Origin: JANNSX01 sp041397825
GTDB taxonomy: Bacteria; Pseudomonadota; Alphaproteobacteria; Rhizobiales; Hyphomicrobiaceae
Length of the DNA: 64,000 nucleotides
Reading direction: 5' to 3'
Assembly (NCBI GenBank): GCA_041397825.1
Contig: JAWKVX010000005.1
Span: 248,001 to 312,000 of the forward strand
Shown one piece after another: positions 33,889-43,326 of the stretch (the first letter of the stretch is position 1; every line of letters starts with the position of its first letter). Under the pieces are notes generated by a model, which saw only the letters and a list, made by a program, of their open reading frames with translations, was not told the DNA's origin and ran no database searches. A program made the position numbers and the translations under genes.

Positions 33889-34575
33889 CTACAATCCGAG
33901 ACGCCGACGGTAGCTCTGGCGCATGAGCCGGCCCGGCGGCAGCCGTGGCGGTTTCTTGCAGCGGCCGACCGGCCCCGGCGTCGGCAGCGCGATCAATCTC
34001 GTCAGTCGCGCCCGCTCGCGCGGTGCCATCTCGGCAGATGGGAGATGGTAGCAGGTGCCGATCAGGCCGATCAGCCGGTCGAGCGCCCTGTCGCGGATAC
34101 CGAGCTCGACGAGATGGCGGTGGGTCGACAGCACATAGTCGAGGTCGAGACCGAGCCGGCCCCGGCTGGAACGCACGATCCGCGCCTGATCGGCGAGGCG
34201 AAGGCGACCCGCATATTGCGGATGCGTCCGCTCGACGATGCAGCAAACGGCCGATACTTGCCGGCCGCTGCCGTCCTCGAGCGCGACGTTCCGGTGGACC
34301 AGGCGATAAATGCCGGTGATGAGCTCGCGCTCGGCGAGATAGGCAAGGGTTGCCGGCCGCGATGGCGCCGGCACGAGAAAGGCGACGCCTTCGCACGAGC
34401 CGCCCTGATCGAGCCCGAAGACGAGGCCCGGCCGCTCTGGCGTGCCACGATACTCGCCCGAGTAGACACAGAGTGCACGGTGGTATCCGGTCATCACCGC
34501 GTGCTGGGCTTCCTCATAGGGAAAGCCCGGGTTCCACATCAGCGAGCCATAGCCGAACACCCAGAGGTCGGACAT
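33889..34575 (-). CDS. ChaC-like gamma-glutamylcyclotransferase
   Basis: The start at 34575 gives 228 residues and the family's N-terminus, LWVFGYGSLMWNPGF (residues 4-18), which holds the substrate-binding YGSL motif. FVYEEAQHA-type and RGTPERPGLVFGLD segments and SCEGVAFLVP follow, as in ChaC enzymes that cleave the gamma-glutamyl group of glutathione to 5-oxoproline and Cys-Gly. The product 5-oxoproline would be a substrate for the pxp cluster at the right end of this window, a functional link by inference only. The C-terminus is Arg-rich. It sits 11 bp downstream of the tyrC-like gene on the same strand. Confidence 0.86.
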   Translation of the reverse strand: MSDLWVFGYGSLMWNPGFPYEEAQHAVMTGYHRALCVYSGEYRGTPERPGLVFGLDQGGSCEGVAFLVPAPSRPATLAYLAERELITGIYRLVHRNVALEDGSGRQVSAVCCIVERTHPQYAGRLRLADQARIVRSSRGRLGLDLDYVLSTHRHLVELGIRDRALDRLIGLIGTCYHLPSAEMAPRERARLTRLIALPTPGPVGRCKKPPRLPPGRLMRQSYRRRLGL

Positions 34576-34586
34576 GTGGTGCCTGA

Positions 34587-35528
34587 TCAGCCTTTCAGCG
34601 GCGGCTCGTGGGCGGTGCGGCTCTGATAAAGCGACCTCCCGGCCGTATCCTGTCCGGCGGCGACGATGCCGCGGCGGATGGCCCTGGTGCGTGTGAAGAA
34701 GGCCTCGAGCGCCGGACCGTCGCCCCAACGGATCGCGCGCTGTAGTTGCGCCAAATCCTCGTTGAAGCGCGCGAGCATCTCCAGCACGGCGTCTTTGTTG
34801 TTGAGAAAAACGTCGCGCCACATGACTGGATCGGACGCGGCGATGCGGGTGAAGTCGCGGAAGCCGCCCGCCGAAAATTTGATCACCTCGGACTTCGTGA
34901 CGGCCTCGAGATCGTCGGCCGTGCCGACGATGTTATAGGCGATCAGGTGGGGCACATGGCTGGTGATGGCGAGCACGAGGTCGTGGTGCTCGGGCGTCAT
35001 GATCTCGACGTTCGAGCCGCATTGCTCCCAAAGTGCCTTGAGCTTCTGGACGGCCACCGGGGCCGCGCCCTCGGGTGGCGTCAGGATGGTCCAGCGCCCG
35101 TCGAACAGCTCGGCGAAGCCTGATTCGGGACCGGAATGCTCGGTTCCGGCGATCGGATGACCGGGAACGAAATGCACGCCCGGCGGAATGTGCGGTCCGA
35201 CGGTGCCGACGATCGCCCCCTTGACCGAGCCGACGTCGGTGACGATGGCATCCTGGGCGAGCCGGGTGCTGATCCGCTCGGCGATGGCACCACAAGCGCC
35301 GACCGGCACGCACAGGATGACGAGATCGGCACCTTCGACGGCCTCCTCGGCGGTCTCATAGGCCTGGCTGACCAGCCCTAGCGACAGGGCCTTGGCCCGG
35401 GTCTCCGGACTCTTTGCGTGGCCGACGATCTCGCCTGCGAGCCGTCCTCGCCGCATGGCGTGGCTCAGCGACGAGCCAATCAGGCCGATGCCGATCAGTG
35501 CGACTCGCTTGAAGAGGGGTGTGCTCAT
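34587..35528 (-). CDS. tyrC: Prephenate/arogenate dehydrogenase family protein
   Basis: This 313-residue protein has an N-terminal NAD(P)-binding fold with ALIGIGLIGSSLSHAMRRG (residues 10-28) and DLVILCVPVGACGAIAERI near 70. VTDVGSVKGAIVGTVGPHIP near 95, FVPGHPIAGTEHSGPESGFA near 118 and HVPHLIAYNIVGTADDLEAV near 193 are typical of the cyclohexadienyl dehydrogenase core. It oxidatively decarboxylates prephenate or arogenate in tyrosine synthesis. Its start overlaps the stop of hisC by 4 bp, so the two are translationally coupled; many alphaproteobacteria carry this hisC-tyrC pair because the aminotransferase also serves aromatic amino acids. Confidence 0.92.
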   Translation of the reverse strand: MSTPLFKRVALIGIGLIGSSLSHAMRRGRLAGEIVGHAKSPETRAKALSLGLVSQAYETAEEAVEGADLVILCVPVGACGAIAERISTRLAQDAIVTDVGSVKGAIVGTVGPHIPPGVHFVPGHPIAGTEHSGPESGFAELFDGRWTILTPPEGAAPVAVQKLKALWEQCGSNVEIMTPEHHDLVLAITSHVPHLIAYNIVGTADDLEAVTKSEVIKFSAGGFRDFTRIAASDPVMWRDVFLNNKDAVLEMLARFNEDLAQLQRAIRWGDGPALEAFFTRTRAIRRGIVAAGQDTAGRSLYQSRTAHEPPLKG

Positions 35529-36634
35529 GGGTCTGTCCTGCTGGTGCCGGACATGAAGGCCTTCAGCGTGGCGATGGTGGCTTCGTTCTCGTCGTCCGTG
35601 CCGATCGTCAGGCGAAGCGCCGTGTTGAGCCCGTAACCGTCCATGCGGCGAAGGATGATGCCCTTAGACTTGAGATAGGCATCGGCCGCCGCTGCGGTCT
35701 TCGGTCCGGACGCGGGGAACTGGATCAGGTGGAAATTGCAGACGCTCGGAGTGAGCTTCAGACCGGAGCCCGAGAGCTCCTCCGCATAGCGCTGGAGCCA
35801 GCGATCGTTGTGGGCGAGATTGGCCTCGAAATGCACCCTGTCGGCCAGCGCCGCGACACCGGCCGCCAACGCCCCGCTCGTGACGTTGAAGGGACCGCGC
35901 ACGCGATTGAGCGCGTCGGCCATCGCCTCGGGGCAGTACGCCCAGCCGAGGCGGGTTCCGGCCAGCCCGTAGATCTTCGAGAAGGTGCGGGTCATGACGA
36001 CGTTGTCGCTGGTCGCCACGAGCTCGATGCCGGCCTCGTAGTCGTTGCGGCGGACGAACTCGGCGTAGGCCGCGTCGAGCACCAGGACGACATTGCCCGG
36101 CAGGCCGCGGTGCAGCCGGCGCACCTCGTCGATCGGGATGTAGGTTCCGGTCGGGTTGTTCGGGTTGGCGAGCCAGACGACCCGAGTCCGGTCATTCACG
36201 AGCCCGAGGATCGCATCGACGTCGGTATGGAGATTGGTCTCCGGCGCGACGACCGGCTTGGCGCCCGTCGCCTTGGTGGCGATCGGGTAGACCAAGAAAC
36301 CGTGCGCCGTGTAGATCGCCTCGGTGCCGGGGCCGAGATAAACCTGGGCGATGAGGCTCAGCAATTCGTCGGAACCCGCCCCGCAGACGATGCGGTCGGC
36401 ATTGAGGCCGTAATGTTGGGCAAGCGCGCGTCTCAACGACGTCGCTGATCCGTCCGGGTAGCGGTGGAGCCCCTCGGCCTCGCGCCGAAAGGCTTCGATG
36501 GCCTTCGGGCTCGGGCCGAGCGCCGACTCGTTCGATGAGAGCTTGATCGGCTTCACCCGGCCGGGAACGGCTGCCTCGCCGGGAATGTAGGGATCGATGT
36601 CGAGGATGCCGGGCTGCGGCTCAGGTCGAGACAT
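35525..36634 (-). CDS. hisC: Histidinol-phosphate aminotransferase
   Basis: The ATG at 36634 gives 369 residues, the family length; upstream in-frame sequence has no similarity. Fold-type-I PLP enzyme landmarks: KPIKLSSNESALGPSPKAIE near 26, YPDGSATSLRRALAQHYGL near 60, CGAGSDELLSLIAQVYLGPG near 85, VWLANPNNPTGTYIP near 156, and the Schiff-base lysine in TRTFSKIYGLAGTRLGWAY near 220. It makes histidinol phosphate and, in coupled hisC-tyrC loci, may also transaminate prephenate or phenylpyruvate. It is divergent from metX across 162 bp. Confidence 0.93.
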   Translation of the reverse strand: MSRPEPQPGILDIDPYIPGEAAVPGRVKPIKLSSNESALGPSPKAIEAFRREAEGLHRYPDGSATSLRRALAQHYGLNADRIVCGAGSDELLSLIAQVYLGPGTEAIYTAHGFLVYPIATKATGAKPVVAPETNLHTDVDAILGLVNDRTRVVWLANPNNPTGTYIPIDEVRRLHRGLPGNVVLVLDAAYAEFVRRNDYEAGIELVATSDNVVMTRTFSKIYGLAGTRLGWAYCPEAMADALNRVRGPFNVTSGALAAGVAALADRVHFEANLAHNDRWLQRYAEELSGSGLKLTPSVCNFHLIQFPASGPKTAAAADAYLKSKGIILRRMDGYGLNTALRLTIGTDDENEATIATLKAFMSGTSRTDP

Positions 36635-36796
36635 GGAGGAACTCGGATCGTGCAGGTTTGTTAAGCATATGCGGTCGAGGGTCCGGTGCCGAGAGATAGG
36701 GGGGCGGCGGCGCAAAAGCAAAGGAAACATGGTTGACCCAAATTGGTGTTTCGCGTCTAACCGGCCGATCCCTGGTCACTGCCCAAAGGCTGAACC

Positions 36797-38077
36797 GTGA
36801 GCGCCGATCGTGTCGCCGGAACAGATGCGAAGCCCGCCACGCGGAGTGGCGGCGACGTCGTGCTCGAAGGAACGGCGCGCGGGGTGATACGCGATTCCGC
36901 GCTGATTGGCCGGCTCAATGAGCAAGTCGGTACGGCCCGCTTCGAGACCGAGCCGCTTCTCCTCGACAGCGGGCAACGGCTCGCGCCATTCGAGATCGCC
37001 TATACAACGCTCGGCACGCTCAATGCCGAGCGATCGAATGCCGTTCTCGTCTGCCACGCGCTGACCGGCGACCAGTACTCGGCGACGCCCAATCCGGATA
37101 CTGGCCGCGAAGGCTGGTGGTCGACCATGATCGGGCCGGGTAAGCCCGTCGACACCGACCGGTACTTTGTCATCACCTCGAATGTGCTGGGCGGCTGCAT
37201 GGGCTCGTCCGGACCAAGCCGGATCAACCCGGTGACGGGCCGCCGCTACGGTGTCGACTTCCCGGTCATCACCATTGCCGACATGGTGCGTGCCCAGGCG
37301 CGGCTCGTCGATCATCTCGGCATCGATACGCTGTTCGCCGTCGTGGGCGGATCGATGGGCGGGATGCAAGTGCTGGAATGGGCGGCAAAGTTCAAGGATC
37401 GTGTGTTCGCCGCGCTGCCGATCGCGACGTCGGCGCGCCACTCCTCGCAGAACATCGCCTTTCACGAGGTCGGCCGGCAGGCGATCATGGCCGATCCGGA
37501 CTGGTTCGGCGGGCGCTACTACGAGCAGAGTGATGCTGCGCTGGCGATCGGCCCGCGCAAGGGCCTGGCGGTTGCGCGCATGGCGGCGCACATCACCTAT
37601 CTCTCCGAGGAGGCGCTGCACAGGAAGTTCGGGCGCAACCTCCAGGACCGCGAGGCCAAGACCTTCTCCTTCGATGCCGACTTCCAGGTCGAGAGCTACC
37701 TGCGCTATCAGGGGCATGGCTTCGTCGACCGGTTCGATGCCAACAGCTATCTCTACATCACGCGCGCCATGGATTATTTCGACCTGCCGGCCGAGCATGG
37801 TGGCAAGCTCGCCAATGCTTTTGCCGGGACCCGGACGCGCTTCTGCGTGGTGTCCTTCACCTCAGACTGGCTCTATCCGACGCGGGAGAACCGACAGATC
37901 GTCCAGGCGCTCAATGCCGTGGCCGCCAACGTCTCTTTCGTCGAGGTGACGAGCGACAAGGGACATGATGCCTTCCTGCTCGACGAGCCGGAGCTTCTGG
38001 CGACGGTGTCGGGCTTCCTGGATAGCAGTGCCCGGCTCAGGGGCCTCAAGGTGCCGCATCGAGGAGCCGCCCGCTAA
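36797..38077 (+). CDS. metX: Homoserine O-acetyltransferase
   Basis: This 426-residue alpha/beta hydrolase starts at a GTG, with AAAGG just upstream; no ATG lies near the N-terminus. The family-conserved region begins at FETEPLLLDSGQRLAPFEIA (residue 49). The nucleophile is Ser186 in VGGSMGGMQVLEW, and the Asp and His of the triad fall in TSDWLYPT and DKGHDAFLLDEP near the C-terminus. HALTGDQY near 87 and LGGCMGSSGP near 131 are typical. It acetylates homoserine with acetyl-CoA for methionine synthesis. The first 45 residues are an unusual low-complexity extension. Its stop overlaps metW by one base (TAATG). Confidence 0.95.
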   Translation: MSADRVAGTDAKPATRSGGDVVLEGTARGVIRDSALIGRLNEQVGTARFETEPLLLDSGQRLAPFEIAYTTLGTLNAERSNAVLVCHALTGDQYSATPNPDTGREGWWSTMIGPGKPVDTDRYFVITSNVLGGCMGSSGPSRINPVTGRRYGVDFPVITIADMVRAQARLVDHLGIDTLFAVVGGSMGGMQVLEWAAKFKDRVFAALPIATSARHSSQNIAFHEVGRQAIMADPDWFGGRYYEQSDAALAIGPRKGLAVARMAAHITYLSEEALHRKFGRNLQDREAKTFSFDADFQVESYLRYQGHGFVDRFDANSYLYITRAMDYFDLPAEHGGKLANAFAGTRTRFCVVSFTSDWLYPTRENRQIVQALNAVAANVSFVEVTSDKGHDAFLLDEPELLATVSGFLDSSARLRGLKVPHRGAAR

Positions 38078-38715
38078 TGGATACCCGGACGCCCGGACCA
38101 GGCTCTCGCAAGCATCGCGTCGACCATCTCTTGATCGCCGGCATGGTGACAGCAGGCGCGCGGGTTCTCGACGTCGGCTGCGGCGACGGTGACCTGCTCG
38201 AACTACTGGCCGAGACCCGCCAAGTCGACGGGCGCGGCATCGAGAAGGATCGGGCCGAAGTCTCGGAATGCGTGGCGCGCGGTCTGTCGGTCATCCACGG
38301 CGATGCCGATACCGACCTCGCCTTCTATCCCGACAAGTCCTTCGACTATGCCGTCCTCTCGCTCACCATTCAGGCGACGAAGGGCCCCAAACCGGTGCTC
38401 GAGAATCTGCTGCGCATCGGCCGGCACGCCATCGTCTCGTTTCCGAATTTCGCGCATTGGCGGCCGCGTCTGAAGTTCACGTTGCTCGGCCGCATGCCGG
38501 TGACCGACAGCCTGCCCTACCGGTGGTACGACACGCCGAACATCCATCTCTGCTCGATCCGGGATTTTCTCGAGCTCTGCGGCGAGGTCGGCGCGGAGGT
38601 CGAGCAGCTGATCGTGCTCGACAGTGCGGGGCGGCCGGTGCCGGGTCGCGTGCCGACCTTCCTGCAGAATTTCGTCGGCACTCAGGCGGTGCTCCTCCTC
38701 ACGCGGAACGGATGA
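38077..38715 (+). CDS. metW: Methionine biosynthesis protein MetW
   Basis: A 212-residue SAM-fold protein that begins in the metX stop codon. VRVLDVGCGDGDLLELLAE-like motif I is at about residue 27, and RGIEKDRAEVSECVARGLSV, LAFYPDKSFDYAVLSLTIQA and SFPNFAHWRPRLKFTLLGRM are the conserved MetW signatures. In related bacteria MetW is needed with MetX for O-acetylhomoserine formation and associates with it. The 3' end overlaps the convergent methyltransferase by 17 bp. Confidence 0.94.
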   Translation: MDTRTPGPGSRKHRVDHLLIAGMVTAGARVLDVGCGDGDLLELLAETRQVDGRGIEKDRAEVSECVARGLSVIHGDADTDLAFYPDKSFDYAVLSLTIQATKGPKPVLENLLRIGRHAIVSFPNFAHWRPRLKFTLLGRMPVTDSLPYRWYDTPNIHLCSIRDFLELCGEVGAEVEQLIVLDSAGRPVPGRVPTFLQNFVGTQAVLLLTRNG

Positions 38716-39496
38716 GGCACAGCCCCTGACGCTGCCGCAAGCGCCCGGGGGCCGGGTGAACCGAGGCACGACCGGCTGCCGCCGGCGCCAACGCCCGGAT
38801 TCGCACGCGTCGTCCCCGGACGGGGACGGCCAGGCCGCCGACCATGCGCTTCGATGCCTCGACGACCACGACACCCGAGAAGGCCGGCCACAGTCGGATG
38901 CCGATCCGCTCGATGCCCGAAGCCGACCTCTGCACGGCCCTTAGGCCGATCGGCGGCACGGCGAGCGCATGACCGATGCTCTCGACCGAAAGCATGGCGC
39001 CGTCGAGCAGTCGCTCGAGCTGACCCCGGCTGTAGGGTCGGCCATGGCCGAACGGGGTGCTGTCGCTCTGCGCCCACAGCCCGCGCCGGTTGGGCACGAC
39101 GATCAGCACTCGGCCCTCCGGTGTGAGCACGCGCCAGATCTCTCGAAGCACAGACCGGATGTCGCTCGCCGCCTCGATGGCGTGCACGGCCAGGACTCGG
39201 TCGACGCTGCCATCGGCGAGCGGCAGCTGGTCCTCCTCGACCAGGGCGGTCCGGTTTCGCATGGCGCGCGGCCAGCGGCGGACGCCCTGCTCGGCCGGCA
39301 TCAGGGCCGCCACCGAGCGTGCCTCCTCGCGAAAGGCGCTGAGATAGGGAACCGCATATCCCAGGCCGATCACCGACTGACCGGCGACCGATGGCCAGCG
39401 CGAACGGATCACGCGGCTGACGATGCGCCTCACCATGATGCCGGCGGGGGTATCGTAGAAGTCGGTGATCTCGGTGACGTCCTGCTGCATCGGCAC
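38699..39496 (-). CDS. SAM-dependent methyltransferase-like protein
   Basis: This 265-residue protein has the class I methyltransferase core, but the glycine motif is modified (SVIGLGYAVPYLSAFREEA near residue 42). DQLPLADGSVDRVLAVHAIE near 89 and LREIWRVLTPEGRVLIVVPN near 116 are clear Methyltransf_11 motifs. The C-terminal 60 residues are Arg/Pro/Ala-rich and probably disordered. Its last codons overlap the end of metW on the other strand. I associate this protein's place between metXW and gloB with Hyphomicrobiales. The acceptor is unknown, and the weak motif I means that SAM binding should not be taken for granted. Confidence 0.8.
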   Translation of the reverse strand: MPMQQDVTEITDFYDTPAGIMVRRIVSRVIRSRWPSVAGQSVIGLGYAVPYLSAFREEARSVAALMPAEQGVRRWPRAMRNRTALVEEDQLPLADGSVDRVLAVHAIEAASDIRSVLREIWRVLTPEGRVLIVVPNRRGLWAQSDSTPFGHGRPYSRGQLERLLDGAMLSVESIGHALAVPPIGLRAVQRSASGIERIGIRLWPAFSGVVVVEASKRMVGGLAVPVRGRRVRIRALAPAAAGRASVHPAPGRLRQRQGLCLIRSA

Positions 39497-39702
39497 GGGC
39501 TCGCATCGTGTCGCGGTTCACGGCATTCTGACATCATCGCGAAGGCTCGGACAGGGCAAAACACCCGCCGATGGCGCCCAAAGGCCGGCCTTCTGGCGCT
39601 CGAGCCAGCCCTTCGGAGCGTCTCAAAGCTGGTGCATCCGATCCCGAGCGGCTAGGAATAGAAGACCTTCGATCCCAAAGAATGACGTGCAGGAGCGAGA
39701 GC

Positions 39703-40371
39703 ATGGGTACCCGAATTCCGTTTCAACGACCCGATGGCAAGACGGCCGAGGGCTATCTGGCCAAGGCGGGAAGCGCCAACGCTCCCGGGATCGTGGTCAT
39801 CCAGGAATGGTGGGGCTTGCAGGATCAGATCAAGGGACTGTGCGACCGGCTCGCGCTCGGCGGCTATGATGCCCTGGCGCCCGATCTCTACGGCGGCACG
39901 GTGGTTCCCTACCACGACACCGATGCGGCCAATCGCGAGATGAGCTCGCTCAACTTCATCGAGGCGACCGATCAGCTGGTGCGCGGTGCCGCCCAGCATC
40001 TCAAGAAATCGAGTCCCAAGATCGGCCTTACAGGTTTCTGCCTCGGCGGCGCGGTGACCATAATCGGCGCCACGCGCATTCCGGAGCTGGCGGCAGCAGT
40101 CTGTTTCTACGGCATTCCGCCCGAGGCCGCGGCGAAGCCGTCCGATCTCAAGGTGCCACTCCAGGGACACTTCGCCAATCGGGACGACTGGTGTACGCCG
40201 GCGGCCGTCGATGCCTTCGAGACAGCAGCCAAGGCCGCCGGGAAGTCGATCGAGTTCCATCGCTACGAGGCCGACCATGGCTTCGTGAACGAGCAGCGGA
40301 GCTATTACGATCGCAAGAATGGCGAGCTCGCGTGGGAACGCATGCTCGCCTTCTGGAAGCGACATCTCTAA
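39703..40371 (+). CDS. Dienelactone hydrolase family protein
   Basis: The ATG at 39703 has AGGAGCGAG 4 to 12 bp upstream and gives 222 residues, the usual length. The alpha/beta hydrolase triad is readable: Cys113 in TGFCLGGAVTI, Asp in ANRDDWCTPAAV near 165, and His in EADHGFVNE near 197. The Glu of VVIQEWWGLQ (residue 35) is the conserved active-site glutamate. Family members open dienelactones in chloroaromatic breakdown, but most chromosomal ones act on unknown esters. No catechol genes are nearby. It is followed by gloB after 113 bp on the same strand. Confidence 0.9.
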   Translation: MGTRIPFQRPDGKTAEGYLAKAGSANAPGIVVIQEWWGLQDQIKGLCDRLALGGYDALAPDLYGGTVVPYHDTDAANREMSSLNFIEATDQLVRGAAQHLKKSSPKIGLTGFCLGGAVTIIGATRIPELAAAVCFYGIPPEAAAKPSDLKVPLQGHFANRDDWCTPAAVDAFETAAKAAGKSIEFHRYEADHGFVNEQRSYYDRKNGELAWERMLAFWKRHL

Positions 40372-40484
40372 GGCCGTCGATCAGATCAACCGGTGGGCCG
40401 TGCCGCGATGCGGGCGGCCCTGACCTCGCATCGGTGCCCATCGGCACGGGGCGCCGTCCCGCCAGAATTGCAGGAGCCATTATC

Positions 40485-41255
40485 ATGTCCGTCCTCGAGA
40501 TTCGCCAATTTCCCTGCCTCAGTGACAACTTCGGCGTGATCGTCCGAGATCCGGCGACAGGTGTTGTTGCGTCAGTCGACGCCCCGGAGGCGAAGGCTGT
40601 CGAGGCGGCGCTCGCCAGCGCCGGCTGGAAACTGACCCATATTCTCGTCACCCATCACCACGCCGACCATACCGATGGCATCGCCGAGCTGAAGCAAAAG
40701 TTCGGGGCGACGGTGATCGGCCCCAAGGGCGAGGGTGGGAAGATCAAGGGGTTGGATCAGACCGTCGGAGGGGGCGACAGCTTCAAGCTCGGTGCGCTCG
40801 AGGTGCGCGTTCTCGATACGCCTGGCCATACGCTGGGCCACATCACCTATTGGCTGCCGGAGGCCAAGGTCGCTTTCGTCGGCGACACGCTGTTCTCTCT
40901 CGGCTGCGGCCGGGTCATCGAGGGTGACATGCGGATGATGTGGACATCGCTTGCCAAGCTCGCGGCCCTGCCGCCCGAGACCTCCGTCTATTGCGGCCAC
41001 GAATATACCCTCGCCAATGCCAATTTCTCGATGACCATCGAGCCGGAGAACGCGGCCCTGCAGGCCCGCGCCAAGGAGGTCGAGACATTGCGTGCGGCCG
41101 GCAAGCCGACGCTCCCGACCACGATCGGTCAGGAGCTCGCCACCAATCCGTTCCTGCGGCCCGCCAGCCCCGACATCCGCAAACGGCTCGGCCTGGCCGG
41201 CGCCGAGGATTGGCAGGTGTTCTCCGAGGTTCGTGAGCGGAAGAACAAGGCCTGA
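40485..41255 (+). CDS. gloB: Hydroxyacylglutathione hydrolase (glyoxalase II)
   Basis: The ATG at 40485, with CAGGAG upstream, gives 256 residues, the normal length. Binuclear metal site: THHHADHTDG (HHHADH at 57-62), DTPGHTLGHITYW near 108, VGDTLFSLGCGRVIEGD near 130 and YCGHEYTLANANFS near 166. The C-terminal helical domain (RAKEVETLRAAGKPTLPTTI, then NPFLRP) binds the glutathione moiety. It hydrolyses S-D-lactoylglutathione formed during methylglyoxal detoxification. The ChaC-like glutathione-degrading gene lies 6 kb to the left. Confidence 0.95.
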   Translation: MSVLEIRQFPCLSDNFGVIVRDPATGVVASVDAPEAKAVEAALASAGWKLTHILVTHHHADHTDGIAELKQKFGATVIGPKGEGGKIKGLDQTVGGGDSFKLGALEVRVLDTPGHTLGHITYWLPEAKVAFVGDTLFSLGCGRVIEGDMRMMWTSLAKLAALPPETSVYCGHEYTLANANFSMTIEPENAALQARAKEVETLRAAGKPTLPTTIGQELATNPFLRPASPDIRKRLGLAGAEDWQVFSEVRERKNKA

Positions 41256-41482
41256 GCGAGGGGCGCCGTCTCACAAAACGAATCACTCCATGCGGCTCCG
41301 CATCGGGGCGATCTCGTGACGGATGCGAATTCCACCTTTCATCCCAAACGAGATTTTCATCTAACCATATGATCCGGTAAGAGGAATTCGGTTGCCTCGC
41401 GCCTGAGGCCGACCTGCGCTTGCGGGCCGACCTTCGATCTATACTATCGCCCGAAACAGAAGGCGGCGGGGGCATCGAAGCC

Positions 41483-43129
41483 ATGAAGCGAGAGTCTGGA
41501 GGGCCGTGCCTCAGCGCGGTGTTCGTCGACTACGACAACATCTATCTGGCCTTGAAGCGCAAGGACGAGGACGCGGCCAAGCGGTTCGCGAAGGACGCCG
41601 CGAGCTGGGTGCGCGCCATCGAGACGGGCAAGCTCATCACGCCGACCAGCGGCGTGGCCATGGACATTCCGCGGCGCATCGTCATGAACCGCTGTTACGG
41701 CAATCCGGTTCCGCGTCGCAATCCGCGCGACAACTCGACGGACATGAGCTCGTTCCCGTTCGTCCGGCACCACTTCCTGAGGGCCGGATTCGAGATCATC
41801 GACTGCCCGCCGCTGACCGCCCAGCTCAAGAACTCCTCCGATATCCGCATGGTCATGGATGTTCGGGATTTCCTGACGCACGAGACCTATTTCGACGAGT
41901 TCATCATCCTGTCGGGCGATGCCGATTTCACGCCGGTGCTGCATCGCCTGCGAGCTCACGCGCGGCGCACCATCATCTATGCCAACGAGCAGACAGCCTC
42001 TCCCTACACCGCCATCTGCGACGGTGAGGTCAAGGAAGCCGACCTCATCCGACTGCTCACGCGCTCCGAGGCAGTTGATGCAGGTGCCTCCAGCGGTGCC
42101 TCGCCCGACCTGCCGCGCCTGGAGATCCTCGAGCTGATTGCCGAAGCCGTCTACGGCGCCGACAAGCCGGTGCCGCTCGAGGTGCTCGCCGACAGGGCGA
42201 CTCGCTCGCTCGGCCATGACCGGACGATCGGTACGAATTGGGCGGGCTACGGCTCGTTCCGGTCGTTCCTGGCTGCCAATCTGCCGGACGACATCCGACT
42301 GACCGAGCAGGCGCCCTTCCTCGCCTATGAGCCGAAGCGCCATGGCCAGCCGGGCGTTGCGATCGAGCGTCGTGCCGCGCCACCGCAGATCGAATCGCCG
42401 GTCGTGCCCGCCGCCAAGGCCATCGCGCCGCCGCCTCCCGCGATCGAGGTACCCGAGCTGCCGATGCCACAGGCGCAGCCGGCCTTCACAGCACCGGCCG
42501 TTCCGCCGATGGGGGCACCGCGCTCGCCGGCCGAGCCCGTGCTCTCGTCGCCGACGCCTGCGCGACGGCAGCCGACGATGCCGTCCGCTCCGGCGCCTCA
42601 GACGGCCAAAGGTCCCGCCAATCTTCAATCCTCGATCGCCCGCATTCACGAGGCCTGTCAGGCTCCGCCGCTGGCGCCGCAAGACTATCGCCTGCTGTTC
42701 GAGGTGATGGCCCAGGAGATCAACGAGAACAATCTGAGTGGCGCGCAGACCATCACCAACATCCAGGAGCGGGCGTCCGCCCGCGGCCTCGAGGTCCGGC
42801 GGGACGACGTGCGCTTCGTTCTCGATGTCGTGAGCGAGGCCGATCCCTGGTTCGAGCAGGGCGCCTCGGCCAATCTGTTCGCCGGCCGGTTCCGGAATTT
42901 TGCTGTCGCGCGCTGCCGCGGCCAGGGCTTGAACCTGACGTCCGAGGAATTGGACCTGATCGATGCCTGGTTCGCCGGCGGCCCGGTCGGTGCCCAGATG
43001 GTCAAGCGTCAACCGAGCTACGCCCAGCAGCAGATCGCCCAGGCGCGCGAACAAGCCGAGCAGGCCGAGACCAGCGATTTGAGCGTCCAGGATGCCCTCA
43101 GCATGCCGCGGTTCGTGCGCTCGCGATAA
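41483..43129 (+). CDS. NYN-domain (PIN-like) ribonuclease with LOTUS-like domain
   Basis: The start at 41483 gives 548 residues. The N-terminal NYN/DUF88 domain opens with SAVFVDYDNIYLAL (Asp16, Asp18) and continues through VMDVRDFLTHETYFDEFIIL and SGDADFTPVLHRLRAHARRT near 150, giving the acidic metal-binding site of this nuclease fold. A second domain (about 208-275: LELIAEAVYGADKPVPLEVL, then GYGSFRSFLAANLPDDIRL) resembles an OST-HTH/LOTUS RNA-binding module. A Pro/Ala-rich disordered linker (about 285-380) leads to a helical C-terminal domain (about 385-500). The combination suggests an RNA-processing or silencing nuclease. It is flanked by gloB and tRNA-Val, with no clear operon partner. 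Confidence 0.83.
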   Translation: MKRESGGPCLSAVFVDYDNIYLALKRKDEDAAKRFAKDAASWVRAIETGKLITPTSGVAMDIPRRIVMNRCYGNPVPRRNPRDNSTDMSSFPFVRHHFLRAGFEIIDCPPLTAQLKNSSDIRMVMDVRDFLTHETYFDEFIILSGDADFTPVLHRLRAHARRTIIYANEQTASPYTAICDGEVKEADLIRLLTRSEAVDAGASSGASPDLPRLEILELIAEAVYGADKPVPLEVLADRATRSLGHDRTIGTNWAGYGSFRSFLAANLPDDIRLTEQAPFLAYEPKRHGQPGVAIERRAAPPQIESPVVPAAKAIAPPPPAIEVPELPMPQAQPAFTAPAVPPMGAPRSPAEPVLSSPTPARRQPTMPSAPAPQTAKGPANLQSSIARIHEACQAPPLAPQDYRLLFEVMAQEINENNLSGAQTITNIQERASARGLEVRRDDVRFVLDVVSEADPWFEQGASANLFAGRFRNFAVARCRGQGLNLTSEELDLIDAWFAGGPVGAQMVKRQPSYAQQQIAQAREQAEQAETSDLSVQDALSMPRFVRSR

Positions 43130-43326
43130 GGCGGCTGACGGCTCGATCGGGCCCATGTGGCGCGACGAGCCCGGGAACTCGATGTCCGCGGCGGCGCCAC
43201 GGCGGGTTCTGCGTGGTTGGCGGACCCTATCTGCCGCAGGGTTCGTCTCGATCGCAACTCGGGGGAGGAAGTCATGACCGCCCGCAGCAGCGCGCTATGA
43301 GGCGCCGTCTGGTCGATCTGGTGAAA

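Noticed and set aside
36635..36796. Possible SAM-II or other SAM riboswitch in the metX leader
   Set aside because: Methionine genes of alphaproteobacteria often carry one, but I could not align the conserved SAM-II core or its pseudoknot to this leader.
41444..43156. 570-codon minus-strand frame opposite the NYN gene
   Set aside because: Shadow frame with Arg/Gly/His bias; the plus strand has the recognisable domains and start.
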